DNA of 64,000 nucleotides from Lutjanus erythropterus (lineage: Eukaryota > Chordata > Actinopteri > Lutjaniformes > Lutjanidae), in contig CM034608.1 of the NCBI GenBank assembly GCA_020091685.1, positions 7,874,522 through 7,938,521 of the forward strand, in the 5' to 3' direction. This document shows, one piece after another, positions 12,901-27,900 of the stretch. Made by a program: the position numbers and the translations under genes. Numbering within the stretch: position 1 is the stretch's first letter; each line of letters starts with the position of its first letter. The notes below the pieces were generated by a model that saw nothing but the letters and a program-made list of their open reading frames with translations, did no database searches and had not been told where the DNA came from.

Positions 12901-15900
12901 ACCCACTTCAAATAACCAAAGCTGTTCCTTTAAGTACACTCCATTAATCGAAAAGAAAACAAACTTTGGCAGCTGAGTTGACAAGTCAGCACACACACTG
13001 ACCTGAATGAAATAGTCGATGTCTATGAGGCTGCAGCCGGCCAACGCTGACTGAGGAAGAGGAGGGACGATGATCTGCTCTCTCCACTCTGCGTGTTTTC
13101 CTGCTTTTACTCCGGCTCCCTCCACCTCGGCGATGGTCCGTAGGTCAAACACAGGCCGCTTGGTCTTATAGGTCACTTTCTGGTTTGAGAAAACAGACAT
13201 AAAAAGATGCGACGGTGGCTTCAAATCACCTGTAACTTATTTCCAGAAACGTGTTCCTTTGAAATAGATCCAGAAAATCTCTATTACTGTTATCTTGAGA
13301 AGATTTTATGTGCACCCATATGAAAGGATTAGTTCTATGAATGGTTATGTTTGAAGCTTTGGAGTCCCAGTGGAGATTTATAATACATCTCTCAAAGGTC
13401 AATACCCTCTAAAATGGACATTTCCAGGGGGCAGTGCACACTGGCTGTGCTCAGAATAATGGTATTTAGGGTAGGGCAAAGACACATTTTCAGGTTGGAG
13501 AGGAGGGGTGATGTTTATGGTGTTCGCTGTTGTGTTTCTCATTTTTCTTCTTTTATTTAATGATCTATTTCCTTTCTCATCGTCTGAAAATCCAATAGAA
13601 AATCCAAAAGAACTAAATCATATTCACGGGAAAACTCACCACAGCAAGCCTGTTGAGAGAAAGATGTGGTGGCAAGAAACATAATCATTACTGATTATAT
13701 TCAATAACCTACCTGTATGAGACTGGCCAGTACACATCCCGTGTCCTTCCCTGACTTGTTGTGGATCTCAGTGGCTAACTTGATGACCTGACCGGGGATG
13801 TAGCCCCTCAGGTCACTGCGAGCTTTCAGCATCAGGGTCCCCGTCTTCACCAGGAGGTAGCTGAACTTCTTAGTGGTCACAGCGTAACTCGGGTGCTGCG
13901 GAGACAGAATCGCAGGATAAATGGTTGTTTGTGTGTCATTAGCTGATGCTGTGCTGATAAGCTCTTCCTGCTTAGTCCCACAGAACCATAAACTCTGACA
14001 GTCCTGATGGGAAGAGAGTGAATGATAAGTAATGCAGGGGGTGGAGGTAAAGGAGAAGATCAAATCAAATAAGCCTCGACTAAGACAAAGGTTGATCAAA
14101 TAAAAAGGCACATTACAGCATTTCAAAGTCGCCTCTTCTCCTTCTGTCTCCATGAACAAATTTATTCACTCCTAAATTCACTCAGCAAGAACAGGATAGC
14201 AAGGTTTAAGTTTGTAATGAAATAAAATGAGCATACAGATAATTAAAAAGTAGGGAGATTTGTGCACCGAACACTTACTTCAATGTCTGGCACCTCATTG
14301 AGGTTGAGTAGGTTGAGTAGGTAGAAGGCCTTCTGGGCTTTGTAGTCCTTAGAGAAGCGGGGTGTGTCGATGACCGCCCTCACACGGTAAATGATTTTCC
14401 CAAAGGGTCCCTCATAGGAAGTCGGGGTAGCAACTGAAGAGAGAATTGGGGAAAAAAACAATACAGACATGACCATGAAAAGGAGAAAAAGGAAAAAAAT
14501 GATGAAAGAAGAGGTTTGACTGACTGATATTTGATTTGTGTTGCACCAGGAGTTCAGTCAATTAACAGCTGTTCTTTAACAACAAATAGCAATAATGCAA
14601 TGCCTAAAAAGCTAGATTAATCAGGCTAAAATTTAAATAGGTACTATTTTATATTGTTGCTAGTAGGAGGGAGACAGAGCTAAACTCTTTGTCCTTATCC
14701 ATGCTGGCCTTTATCAGAGCTGCCACAAGATGTAAACATCTTTTCAGACTGATCCTGCACATCTCATCTTGAATTGAAAGGACACACTGATTGTTTTTGT
14801 GACTTGAAGGGCAGTGAGGAGGAGGACACAGGGAGGGAAAGGGCTGGAGGGAAGGAAATTTAAGGAGAGTGAGATAAAAATAACTATTTGGGGAGAAAGA
14901 AGTCAGACAGAAGGAAGGAGAGAGATGTTCAGAGCCAGAGGGGCGTAAAAAAAACACGTCAGATTAAAAACCTCTTGTGATATTGTGATCGGTAAAAACA
15001 ATCTGCATATAAATTCACAAACGGGATGTGATTAATGTGTTGTCAAAATAAAAGCTGAGGCACGCTCTCACCCTCATTATTCTAATGTCGTCCCTTTTCC
15101 CCTCAGTTCTCATTCAGATGTTAATGTCAGCGAGGCAGACGGCTGCTCCGGGGACAAGTCTGCCGCTGCTGTCAATAGGAATTAACCACAACAGGTGGGT
15201 TGTTGTTTTGTTTTGTTGCAGACAGCTTGGGTGCAGAAACAGAGCTGTGGATGGACTCACTGACGGGGGGCAAACAGAAGCACCAGACTGACTCTCCCTG
15301 GAGACAAACCACACAGAGCTGCTGCTGAAAGTGGCAGAGGATTGTGTTGCCTGACTTACTCCTTTCAGCCCAGACAAAGAACTTCCTCTGAGTCTTTAAG
15401 CTGCTGTTGTACTTCAAGGGGGCTAACTTAATTTCAACAGGCAGCACCTTTTCTTTTCAGAATGGACTTGTGTATCTAGGAAGCTGGTGAACGGGTTGAT
15501 ATGGAAAAGAGATGTTGGCACCAATGTTAAAACTTAGCAACACTTGTTTTCAAAGTGAGAATCATACCAGTGGATAAATACCAATCTAGCACCACCACGA
15601 GGTTCACATTTGTATTTTTTATTAATGACATGTCATGACAACTGTGGGATGGTCTGCTAGGAAATTTGGAAAATTAGGAAAGTTACTGTTCCCCTCAGGA
15701 TGAGTTGTAATCCCTTTGGCCTGACTTCTGAATTAGTGCCATCATTGAGTCAAAATTACATTTAGTAAAAACAACAACAACAACAAAGACGTCAAAATTC
15801 TCTCATTCCAGAGGAATATTTCATCAGCGTGGATAAAGGAAAAGCCTGGCTGATTTTGTTAAACCTGGCTAAATTAAGTGAGATCAGTTACATGACTGTG

Positions 15901-18900
15901 GCTTAATGGTATCCCTGCTCAGTAACCATGGTAACTGATACCCCTGAGCTAGCCTGCTCCGTGGCAGGCTAACTGTCAAGCTTTATTTAGCTGTGCGTTA
16001 AAGACAGTCCCCTCAAGTGTCTTTTTGTGTTCGCATCACTTATGTCTGTGCAGAAACACAAGTTTAGACCCTTTTCTATGTGACCAAGCACAAATTTACG
16101 TTTACTTTAGTGTCAAAAGAACGTAATAATTTTTTAAAAGTTAGGAAAAATCATTTGTCGCAAATTTTACTGTCTTCAAAAGCCAACACCACCCTTTAAT
16201 TTAAAGCTTAACATTTATAGTTTCAGACAAATAAACATTAAGTAAGCTTATATATCATCTCTGAAACGATTTTAATGGCTTGTTGCCTTTTTGCAACATA
16301 TTACAGCTGAAGATGGACAATAAAAGAAGGACTGAGAGAAGGAAGGCAACATGTAAGTTGGCCCTGGGTTAGAACTGAACCTGTACTGCTGCTGAGGCCT
16401 CAGTACATCAAACAGACTCCACCAAGTGAGCTACTACAACAGGGCTAGGAGCACATTATCTTTGCATTTACTTTGTCTGTTTTTTTTTTGTTTTTTTTTA
16501 GTTGTCTCTTTTGTTTTGTTAATTGCGGCAGTATTGGCCCTTTTCCATGATTACCCCTTTAATATTCTTCATACAGTTTAAGTAAATCACCGTAAATCAC
16601 TCTCATTTTCCCTTCTTTTTCTTCTTCTTCTTACTTTTCAACAATCAGCTGTTCTGGGCTGTTTCTGTTCTCTGTGCATGCTCACAATGCAAGCTTGTTT
16701 TAGTCTGGCTTGATTTAGCGTTCTACCAGGCTAAATTGTCTTAGCTTAAGCCTTGAGTGGAATTTGAAGTTAATTCAAGCCAGGCTTTTTCCCTTAAGAG
16801 CAGACGTATTTATTAGCCTTGATGGAATAGATGGAATATCCCCAGGCTTCTTAAAAGGTAAAATTTTCTAGGTTTTTAACTTTTTGATGACAGGAACCTC
16901 TTTAGGTTGTTAGCAAAATTAGCAACTGCTCATTAGCACATACTAGCATGCTAACACACTAAAGTAAGATGGTGAACATGGTAAGCATTACCTGATTAAC
17001 ATGAGCAAGTTAGAATTATCTATATGAGCATGATGGCATGCTAAGGTACTAAGGTGGCTGTGGACTCAGTCTTGTTTGGATGTGATAGTTACATCTAAAC
17101 GTCATCCCAACAGTATTTAAATGACTAAATTTCAACATGTATCACTTTCTAATTACAAGTTGAAATGTAGTCATTGAAGTGCTGTTGAAACAATTGTTAC
17201 ATGTGTATGTATGTATGTAACATAGATATTTAAAAAAAACCTTTCATCCAAATTCAGCCCAGTTTAAATCTTGATGTCCAGACATCTTTTGACCTGTTAA
17301 TCACCAAATCAATGCCACTGTCCACCAAGACTGTCCAGGTAAACATTTTTCAAATTGTGCTCAAGCTCCAGACGTATTCCACTAAAATTAAAAATTTAGA
17401 GGTGGTGGACAGATCAAGTAGAGAAGGTTTTATTGGTCTAACAGGGAAATAAGAAGGTTGAGAGAAGAAGCCCTGTTTCAAAGCAACACCTGTCTTCAGA
17501 TTTCAAAAGGTCTGGCTTGTCAGGAGAAGCAGCACATTTTTCACACATTTTTTTTTTTTATTGCAGCCAATAACACCCCCAAATTCAGTATTTAAGATTA
17601 TTCATTGTCACTGTGCTGCTGTAAGACCACAACACAGGATGTTCTGAAATGTATCACAGTTGACAATTTAATTTCAGGAATCAACAGTGCGATAGGAGGA
17701 TATTTGGAGATTTTAAGGCTTCCTTTGTGTTCATCTGTGCAGTTAGATAACCAGCTATTCACTGGTTATTCAGGTTTATGCTATGAAAAAAGGATGCTTA
17801 CATGCAGGGGCTCATCTACAAAGGATAACAGTTTGTGGCACTTGATTAAAGTGTATCACTTGTTTTCATCTCCTTTATTCTTCTCTCTTCTCTTCCTGAG
17901 CTTGTATCTTGTGTCTCTTTGGAATGAGGCCATCCACCACTTCATCTAACCCCATTTATCCCTCTGAGTGTCCTTGTACTGAGTTTATCTCAGCCTACAA
18001 CTTCCTCTTCTCTTTGAATTTCTTTGTTCCCGCAGTGAGAAATGATAAGGCTGGAACAACACCTGATGCCTCGACTCCAGATAAATGAGCTGGGCTTGTC
18101 AGAGGAACTTCTGTTAGTCCTTCTATGTACATCTTTGTTTAACAAGACTAGGTCGAAACCCAGTGCTATGCTGTATTGTGGCCAAACTGTTATAGTTGGT
18201 GGTAGTTTCTATCATGACAATTACTTGATATTAAAAGTTCATCTGTAGTTTTCTGTTGCTGTCCCAGTAATACTTGGCTTTGTTCAGACTGCCAGGCCAA
18301 ATCTGCTTTTTGGCATACCCAGATTGTTTCCAGATTGATTTGAGAAAGTCTGGAAAGCAAAAAGCCACATGCAACACAATATTTGCAAATGAGATCCAAG
18401 CCACATTTGGAGGTGGTTTGAAATGTGATTGCAATTGGATTTCTACTGAACTATCTGAGTCCACATGCTCTGGTCAATCAAATTGGATTTCAAAGTGTCT
18501 TTTGCATCACTCACAACGCAACACATAATGACAAAATTAAATCAAGAAGTGCATCAGAGTGTGTTGTAAATGAGGGCTCTACCTCAGTGCATTTATGAAT
18601 TAAAATTAAGGTTTAATGAATTATAATACAGTGACGATGAATTAAAATTAAGGTTTAATGAATTATAATACAGTGATGGTGGCTGAGCTGCCATGCCCAT
18701 CAGGAGGTTATTGATTTCAATAAAATGGAGGATGATGGTGTAGATCCTGATCAAGTACAGATACTTAAGTTGTTAAAAGATTTCTTAAAATTGCAAGGTA
18801 ACTGTACTTGCGTGTACTCATTCCAAGTAGGAGAAAATTTATTGCCTACTTTTTTTTTGTTAATCGATTCATCGTTTCAAGCAAAAATGTCAAATATTTA

Positions 18901-21900
18901 CTGGTTCCAGCTCCTTATAAGTATGGATTTGCTGCTTTTCTTTGTCATATGTGATAGAAAATGAAGAGTCTTTGGATTCTGGATAATCATAACTAATAAT
19001 AATAATCATAATAATCATAACTTTCATCTCTCAATTTGTGCTTCTATTTCATTAACTACCACACTTAATTGTTTTTTTTTATATCTTGTACATCACCATG
19101 ACTCTCTATTACTGTATGTATTTTATGTGTTTTGATGCTGACATGTTTTCATGTCTACACATGAACATCTCTCAAAGAGGATGAAAAACATGATCATTAT
19201 CATCATTATCTCTTCACATGCTGTGTTGAAAGTCAGGTACAATCACTCTACCTTACGACTTGATTTGCAGCAAGTGTATTTTTAAGAAATTCAAGAGCAT
19301 CACCAGTCTGTTTGCTGTACCAGCAGGGGGCAGCAAGAGACATCAGATTCTCCAATGAGTCACTAATCACTACACAATAGTTAACATGCCCTGGTGCTGA
19401 TGCTCTCAAGTCTGAGGGCCTGACAGGAGGGGAGGGCGAAGCATGGGGGCATGAAGACCAATTAAACAGTGACTGCACAACAGGAGAGGGAACTAAAAAT
19501 AACCATCCCACACCCCCACCTCCACCCTCCTGTGCCTGAGAGAGTGTAAGATACCAGACAGACACTATGTGTGCCCTCACAGGTGCCAAGTATGTTCAGC
19601 CTATCTTTGTGGTATTTGCACGGCTGTGGCGCTGTCATTTCTTTTCAGCCTTCAGAAAAAAAATCAGCCACATTTAGAACGTGTTTGAGAACAAGTGGAG
19701 TAAAGATGCATTCTCATGCTGAGGTATCACTATTGAAATGTTCCTGTCAGATCTCTTAAACATTAACTCTGTAATGATCCTTCACAAAACATCAGTATCG
19801 CAGATCTGCGTGTGTCTGCTTTGTGTCACAGACAAAGATCTTAGGGCTGAACACTTTGTAAGTACACATGCTAGAAAAAGGCCAGTGTTATCAGGGGTTA
19901 TCACACCTGCATGCTCCTTTCACTGACGTCATGTGAGCCTCTGATAAAGCAGCTCCATGAGAAAACTATTATGAGAACTGAGGGTGGAGGAATGAGGTTA
20001 GATGAGTCATCAAGGTTAATCCCACACTCACCTGGAATGGGAAACTGGAAAGGGAAACTGTGTTCGCCTGCCGTCAGAGTTCCTGTAAAAGAAGGTTTAT
20101 CAGTTGCACAATAATAAGAAATGCTAATGACTTTAACAGGTGTACATTCAGCGATAATTATGAGGGTTTGGGTGTGTATATTGTATTTATTTAGACTTAA
20201 CATATTCTGTAGTAAACATCACGGGTCCATGAGAGACTCTGTGCCTGTGGCGCTCACCTACTTTCCCAGTGGGATGGAGTTTCTGGGACAACAGGCTTTG
20301 TTGTTCAAAGACAGGAGAGGCAAGAGGTCTTTTGTTTAGTTTAGTGGAAACTAGCAACTGAAACCAATCAGCCAGGGTCAGTGGAAGTGATAAACTGAAG
20401 GTTGTGTAGCTGGCAAAGTTGGAGCATTTCTCAGCAAAGTTGATCAATGATTTACAAGCACAGAGCGGCCAGCATTTGCAGCGATCGACCCAAGACCGAG
20501 TGCATTCTTCTCCCCTGTTACAACACCTACGGGTCAGCGTCATTGTGCAAAGCCTGTCCTTACAGATCAAAAGATACAACTTCTACATTTTTATTCTACA
20601 TTTTTCTTATTGTCAACAAATCTGACAAGAAGAGCAAAACCAATAACACTGTCCACCCTTTCTGCAGCATCTTCCTACTTGGGATGTAAATCTTGACAAA
20701 CTGGTCACAATTACTGGATATTACTCATTTAAAAATTAAGGCTCATTAACCCTTGGGTACTGTAGTTTCTAACAAATATTACTCAAATAGGAGCAAATGG
20801 TGAATTTGTTGGGGACTATTTTCAGCAGCGGAATAATACACATTTGCTGCTCTAGTTAGAATTTACAGCAGCAGGACTGTGTATGTGGCATCAAGTCAAA
20901 TAAACTACCTTGAGTCTGCGTGCTCCAGTATACTTTAGACTGATTTTCCAAGTTTCTCCAGTGACAAAAATATCCTGCCCATGAGAGCACCGGACAGGCC
21001 TGCATTTCCTTGTGAGTCAGCACGTTTAACTTTCTTTATCAAAATAAAACAACAGTGAGGATTTCCTTAACAGAATAACACAATTGGTGAGTTGAACATC
21101 ATTAAAAAACAAACAAACAAAAAAACCCCACTACACTAAAACATATTTTTACTCATAAAAAAAAAAAAAAAACAACATTTGGCATTCTGAGGATCTCAAC
21201 TGGAAGTGCACTGTAGTTTGAAGACGTGCTTTGGACTAAGATAAAATAGCTTCTATTTCATGCATGCACATTATTATTTTTTTTTTTAAGTTGGTTCCCG
21301 TCACACTGTTTGAAGTGTTGAGATATGGCACCAGCTGGCTATAGCACTCCACCCACAAAGCAATTTTACAACTTTACACTTTCAGTTTGGACTATTACTT
21401 TGAGAGTGTTTTCTACCAGGAAACTAGATGCCAAATTTTCCACTAGGCTTTGTAAACACCAAATGGTCCCAGATATTTCAAAGCCTCAAATATTTTAAAT
21501 GATATTTAGTCAAAGACGTGTACGGTATTTAGTGCATGTCTGTGTGCCACGCTGAAATTAAGTCCTGGAAATTCTCACATGGCTTTCAAAACAACAATAT
21601 TTTTAGTCACTCATTTTATTCATTACATATGCTGTAGCTCTAATCAGCAATTATCAACTCAATCAAATTTGGCTTCTTGCTACCTTAATTACATACTATG
21701 ATTAACATTTTTCATACTTGTTTACTCCACGCGCTCAGTTAAATTGATAACCAGAGCATAAGGCTCCAATAAAGGCCCTTCCACCCCTGTCACACTGAGA
21801 GCACCTTGAGCCAGCCGGGTTATTCATTCTCTAGATGAGCTGACGGCCCAATTAATTTCTTCTAGACAGCAACACGTCGCACCTCATTAGGGACAGGCAC

Positions 21901-24900
21901 AACTTTTTCCGTTGGTCTAAGTTTCCTGAGGGGAAGCGCTGTGTGTGTTCATTTGCATCATGTTTACTGCAAGAGGAAACAGTCATGCTCTGAACCAGTG
22001 CTATGCAGGTGCAACAGCCACTTTATATATTCAGCCGAGAGAGAGAGAGGCAGAGAGACTTGCTAACACAGGTAGAAAGAAAAAACGCTTAAACAATTAA
22101 CACAGGGGTAGATTAGATTACATATTAATATATTATATTATATTACACATAGAGCAAGCTGTTAGAGATTCTTAACCTCAGCATATTAACCATACCCTAA
22201 CTGTGTATGCCTGTTCCTACTGTCCTACCTGTTCTTACACAGTTCCCCCTTAGAGGGATTAATCGAGTATTTCTTTTCGTATCGTATCATATCGAATCAT
22301 ATCATATACTTACTTATAAATATACTTCTATAAACTTTGGTGCAGATGTTTGTAGTCCCAGGAAGATGACCTATGGTGACTCTGATGATCACCTGATTTT
22401 TAATGTGGTGCCATTATTAGGACAAAAATATCCACTTTAAAGAAGTGATTGCATTGAGGACAAGTGAAACAGTGGCTAGCAAATTTTGTGCATTTTTCGT
22501 TATCCATTGTTGAACATTTTAATAACAGAAAATGAAATCAATTCTAGTGTATGAACTATTCATTTTTGAAGCACAAGCAATTTAAATACGCAGAGCAATA
22601 AAACAATAATGCTCTTGGTCAAAACAGCTGCTCCCGTCATGTGTCTTTATTCAAAAAATGGCTCCGCCAAACAAAAGAATGTCAAATGGGGTGCAATTAC
22701 TGCCATACTTACGGTGACAAGACAAACTAAACCAAATCGTGAGAAAACCTATTTGAAATGGAACACAAAACATAGATTGAAGGTTTGTTCATCCAGAAGT
22801 GAAAGACAACAATATTGCAATATCTGAAATCCTGTCTTTTCTCAGTTTAGGATGTCATTTTGGATTTTTGGTATTACAGAAACATCCTAACTGAAGACCC
22901 GACCCTTTTCTTGTCCATTAGCATTAGGAGGCTAGCTAGCTGCTTACAGGTGACGTGATACAGCAGTTGTCAGGGATACGGGCAGTTTCAGGTACATTGT
23001 AATCACAGATATGGTACAGGGATGACAGGCTGACTGACGGCTGAAGAATCAAGTTTACAGTTCTAGCTAGGATTTACTACGTTAAGATAAGACACGAGGT
23101 CTGGTGATTAAATTCCTTTTCAATACTGATGGCAAACAAATACCATCAGTGCAGAGATGTGTAAAGTATCATCAGTCAGTGATTTAGGATGTGAACACAC
23201 AGGAAACACTACAATATGTGTGTCAAACATGATCTAAATATACATCTGTCAGTTTCTAAAACAAGTCTACAAGGAAACCACGATCAAACTGCAGCAGTGG
23301 GAGGGACGTCTTTATTCCCTGAAGGTCATTAACTGAGAACAGTGACAGGATGAAGCTGACATCACTGGTCTTCACTCCTCCAACCGTCAAGCATGTGTGG
23401 CATACCACATTATCAGTCAGCCAAAGTGAGCGTCGCTTGCTTTGTGTAAGAATGTGTGTGTGCGTGTGTGTGGTGGTCCTCTGTCACCCTTCCTGTCTCG
23501 CTCTCCCTGTGTCGCTGGGCCCTTGGGGGCAGAGCGGCCCATTTTCGGAAGAGAATGGGATACGGAAAAAATGGGATAGAGATAAAGGAGAGCACAGAGG
23601 GAGTGTGTGCAATGAATTATTTATGTCCTCCGCTGTTTGGAGTGTGGTTTGCCTGGTGTTTTACCACACACTCTGTGTGAGCATGTGTGTACTGAAATCT
23701 TGAATGAGTTTTACTCTTGCTTCAAAGATATATTATTTTGCAAATGTGGTATGTATGGTGGTATTTTATTTATTTAGTTTTTGCACAGCAGAAGGTAAAA
23801 AGGCTTTCGAGTGGCTTACAAGATTTAAACAACTGAGGTTCAATACTGTTTTCTTTCACAGTATTACTCATACTTCAGTGAAGTTTCCTATATTTAAACT
23901 GACCATTTGACACCCTGCAAATAATGTATGTTCTTCTTTCCTAAATTGTTACACAAGACCCATATCCCCACACTACTGAGATAAAAACTCATACAGTTGT
24001 ATAGCAACAGGTTTGTATGTTACTGTGTGAGGTGAGTGTGTTCATGTTTGTGCCTGTTTGTTGGCTCAATTTCAGTGTCTGCTTTGAAGACTATATTCCA
24101 CTTCCTTGTTTCACATTTCATATAACAAAACCCCTGATTTCACTCACATCAAGTTGGAAGAACCCGTGTCAAATGAAATAATAATTGAAGCTGTTGTAAC
24201 AACAATATGTTGCAGTTCGTAATAAGAAAGTATTACTATTTAACACTAAAATTAGTGCATATATGCGGATCTGTGTTTTTTCTAATGTGTGCTGGAAAGC
24301 CAAGACTGAACTTGTATGTGCAGGAGAGCAGAGAGAGAGAGAGAGAGAGAGGTTTTTAATAGTGTGTGTGTGTGTGTGTGTGTTAAGCTGTCACTTCTTT
24401 CGCAGCTTTCAAATGAACTTTTGATTTTAAGGTTAGTTTCTCTTATGTGTCACTGTACTTTCAGCTGTGTTCCTTATTTACGGTTTTATCTTTGCTTTCT
24501 GCTGCAGGGAAACTGTGGTCAGTTACTGCTGATGAAAAGCGAACACATCCTGATTTTTCTGCTTCATAATATAAAGGCAACAAGTCTTCACTGCCTCCGC
24601 TGAAAAGGGGTGAAAATAGCTTGTCCATCACTGCTATTTAGAGCTAGATAAATACCCCTGTCTACTGCTAGTAGTATACTGTGGACTAATTTTCCAAGTC
24701 TATCCTGATCCAATGTAATGCATCATTTCAACTCCCTGCTGGTTAAACAGAGCATTAACTTATTTTGAATTCTTTAAGATAACAGCAAGGTGTTGACTTG
24801 AAACAGCCGATACCAAACCGTTTAGTTTATTCAAAAGTTAAATATAAGATTATGGGCTCAGTTTATCCAAATAAAAAAGAACTTGCATGGCTAGACAGAT

Positions 24901-27900
24901 AGCCCCCCCCCAAAAACCATCTGCCTCCACTTCAGTACAACAGGAGTAAAATTTTGCTTTTATTTTGATGTAACACTGAAATATTCAGAAATTGTAAAAG
25001 TGTAACAATGAGAAAGTTATTGCTTTTAATGATGAACCTAGAGATAATCATCCCCTGAATATGCAGCCCCCCACGAGCTTTATAGTTTCAGTTTACTGTT
25101 TAACTGTCTGGCCCGAAACTTTACTGTTTTGGTTCACTGCTCTTGTGGCACCATTTTCAGCCACAACAGGCAGCTGTTTGAGAGAAAAAGCTCTAAAAAA
25201 ACCCACTGAGCACTACCTGCTCAGCACCAAACAACTGACAGACTCAGTTAGACACCAGCTGGTGATTACAGTGCACTATTTAGCACCTAAAGAGCCACAT
25301 ATTTCCATCAGGAATAGATAGAGACCAAAGAGTTTTTTTTTCAAGCATTTTAATGTTGTAGTTGTTTGGGATAATTTTAACTATTTTAAATGCAGATATG
25401 GAGTTAATGACACATCATATTTTATATGTAAATGTATAATGTGCAAGTTCAGGTGCAGTAAGTGATTCTGGAGAAAGATGGTTGACTGTGTCATTCCAGG
25501 ATTGTCAAATACTGACGTTTTGGGAATGAGACTCAACCGTCAACCACCTTAGAGACCTGTGATTGGTCAAGGTCTCCTGTCACAAGCTTGATTTTCTAAA
25601 TCCTGAAAACAGCCAGTTCACTTGAATTACAACATTCTTCAAGGTTATAAAGGAATTTTTGCCCAGTGACGCCAAAAATAAATCACCTACCCCAGGTTTA
25701 ACCAGAAAGTATACCTTTCATAAAGATTAAAAAGTACAATATTGCCAGCTGAAATGTAGTAGAGCAGAAGAATAAAGCAGCACAAAATAAAAACAAGAGC
25801 AAACACTCCTAATTCTACTTCTTCTACTTCTAATATAGTTGATTACTGTACAGCAGTATAGTATGTAGTATAACATGGTGTATACCACATGGTGAAGAAC
25901 ACACTCCTGAGAGTTATACATTGAGCTGTTTCTTGGTATTTTAACCAACATGGACCACATGCTGTAATGACTGCCATTAAGTTCCACACTGGTTTTGCAT
26001 TTACAACAGATTTCATGCATGCACGGCACATTTCACCTTCTGGCTGTGGGCGGTATCGGTAATGCACACAAAAGATGGAAGATCACGTTCGCAACAAAAG
26101 GCTGTGTACACTCTTGTTTTCCATGGGTGAGCAGGGCCTCAGTGCAGCAGGGCAGAATAGTTAAATCTAAAGTGACCCTCTGTGGAGCAAGTCCAACTGT
26201 CTCATCAGACACTGCTGGACGGTGATGGCCATGTCTCACCTCCAGGAGACGGCACGCAGAGAGGCAGGCCTGGAGGGGCCAGCTACTCTGACTGATTGAG
26301 GCTGCTCTACAGGGTGGCAAAAACCTGCCGCTGTGAGATTAAGCCTGTTGCAGCAGATTTCCCATAAACTCAATGAGGTGAAAGTCAGGAGGCTTCAGTC
26401 ACGTCATACAGTGTTGTTATGACAGCGATGTGGAGGTTGTGGCATTTCACTGCTCTCAAGGAAGACAGTTGAACAGTTTGTTTCATATATCGGATGTCAA
26501 CAGGAAATCTACACAGTCATATGAACATGAAGGCGATGTGTCGTGCTGTTAAAGGATCACACTGGTGTTTCTCTTGACTTGCAGGCAGCCATTGATTTCC
26601 ATTCACTATAGTGCACATGAAATAGATGATCTAGTAAGTAGTAAGCCTTCAATGTTTTTCATAGCGTGCACAAATATGAACAAAGATCGACAGCAGCCTG
26701 GAAAGTAAAAACTGTGACATTTTATTTTAAGGAGAGTGCATCAGACTGCCATTACACTGTCATAACCAAATGAAGCAGTTTTTTTTTTTTTTTAATGTTT
26801 ATGGCTATGAGAGTGACGGAGCTCCTAAGGGGTCCATTCTCAGGCCTCTTCTATTCAACGTCTACAATAAATAAATCAATGTGGATGTGCCAGAATTTTC
26901 TACAACTAAACACAGAAAAAACTGAGATAGTTGTCTTTGGCCCCAAAAAACAAAGATTAAATGTCAGTGCTCACATTGAATTCATGACACTAAAATCTAC
27001 AAATCAAGCCAGAAAATTTGGTGTGGTTCTGGACTCGGACCTAAATTTTAACAGTCACATAAAGACAATTACTAAATCAGCCTACTACCACCTTAAAATC
27101 ATATCACGAATTAAAGGATTTCTGTCTAAACAAGATACAGAAAAACTTGTTCATGCTTTCATTTTCAGCAGGCTGGTCTATTGTAACGGTGTCTTCACAG
27201 GTCTGAGTAAAAAATATCAATCAGACAGCTGCAGCTCATCCAGAACGCTGCTGCCAGAGTCCTCACCAACACCAAGAAAGAGGAGCATATTACACCAGTG
27301 CTTAAATAACTGCACTGGCTTTCTGTGTGTCAAAGGATAGATTTTAAAATCCTATTACTTGTCTATAAAACACTAAATAGTCTCAGGCCTAAATAGCTCT
27401 GATTTACTTGTACGTTATGAAGCACCCAGACGCCTTCGATCATCTGGAACAGGCTTACTCAGTGCTCCCACAAAACCGAGCAAGATGAGGCAGCTGTTAG
27501 TTTCTATGCTTCCCACCTGAACACTTGAGGTCAGCTGAAACTGTCAGCTCATTTAATTCAGGGCTTAAAACATTACTGTTTACTCCAGACTTCCAGTGAA
27601 GCAGATGCAATACTTCCTGTTAAGATAAACTGTAGCTTTTTGTATTTGTTTGCTTTCACTTTTGTTTCCATGTTTGCTTTTTTAAATGCAATATCTGTTA
27701 TATTTAAAAGATTACTAGCTTGTTTTTAGTTTTAGTTTTTATGTTTGTTTTAATGTTCTTTTAATGTTTTTTAAATGTATTTCTATGCTCTTGTAAAGCA
27801 CACTGAATTGCCTTGTGTCTGAGTGGTGCTACATAAATAAACTTGCCTTGCCTTGAGTGATATTCGGTCAATTATGTCATCTTAAATGAAAAGTTAACCT

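Larger units (their letters stand above)
14434..20031 (-). other. arrdc1 intron 3
   Basis: 5.6 kb, phase 1. Holds a dispersed-repeat tail around 16870-17090, a two-copy 42-bp tandem duplication at 18596-18679 and a MITE fragment near 18845-19000. No exon of another gene is supported. Confidence 0.8.

Noticed and set aside
15109..15193. Plus-strand pseudo-exon bounded by TTCCCCTCAG and CAG|GTGGGT
   Set aside because: One frame is open but no partner exon or protein similarity is visible, and it lies antisense within arrdc1 intron 3.
20187..20579. 130-residue minus-strand open frame
   Set aside because: No recognisable domain, no splice-linked neighbours, lies in arrdc1 intron 2.
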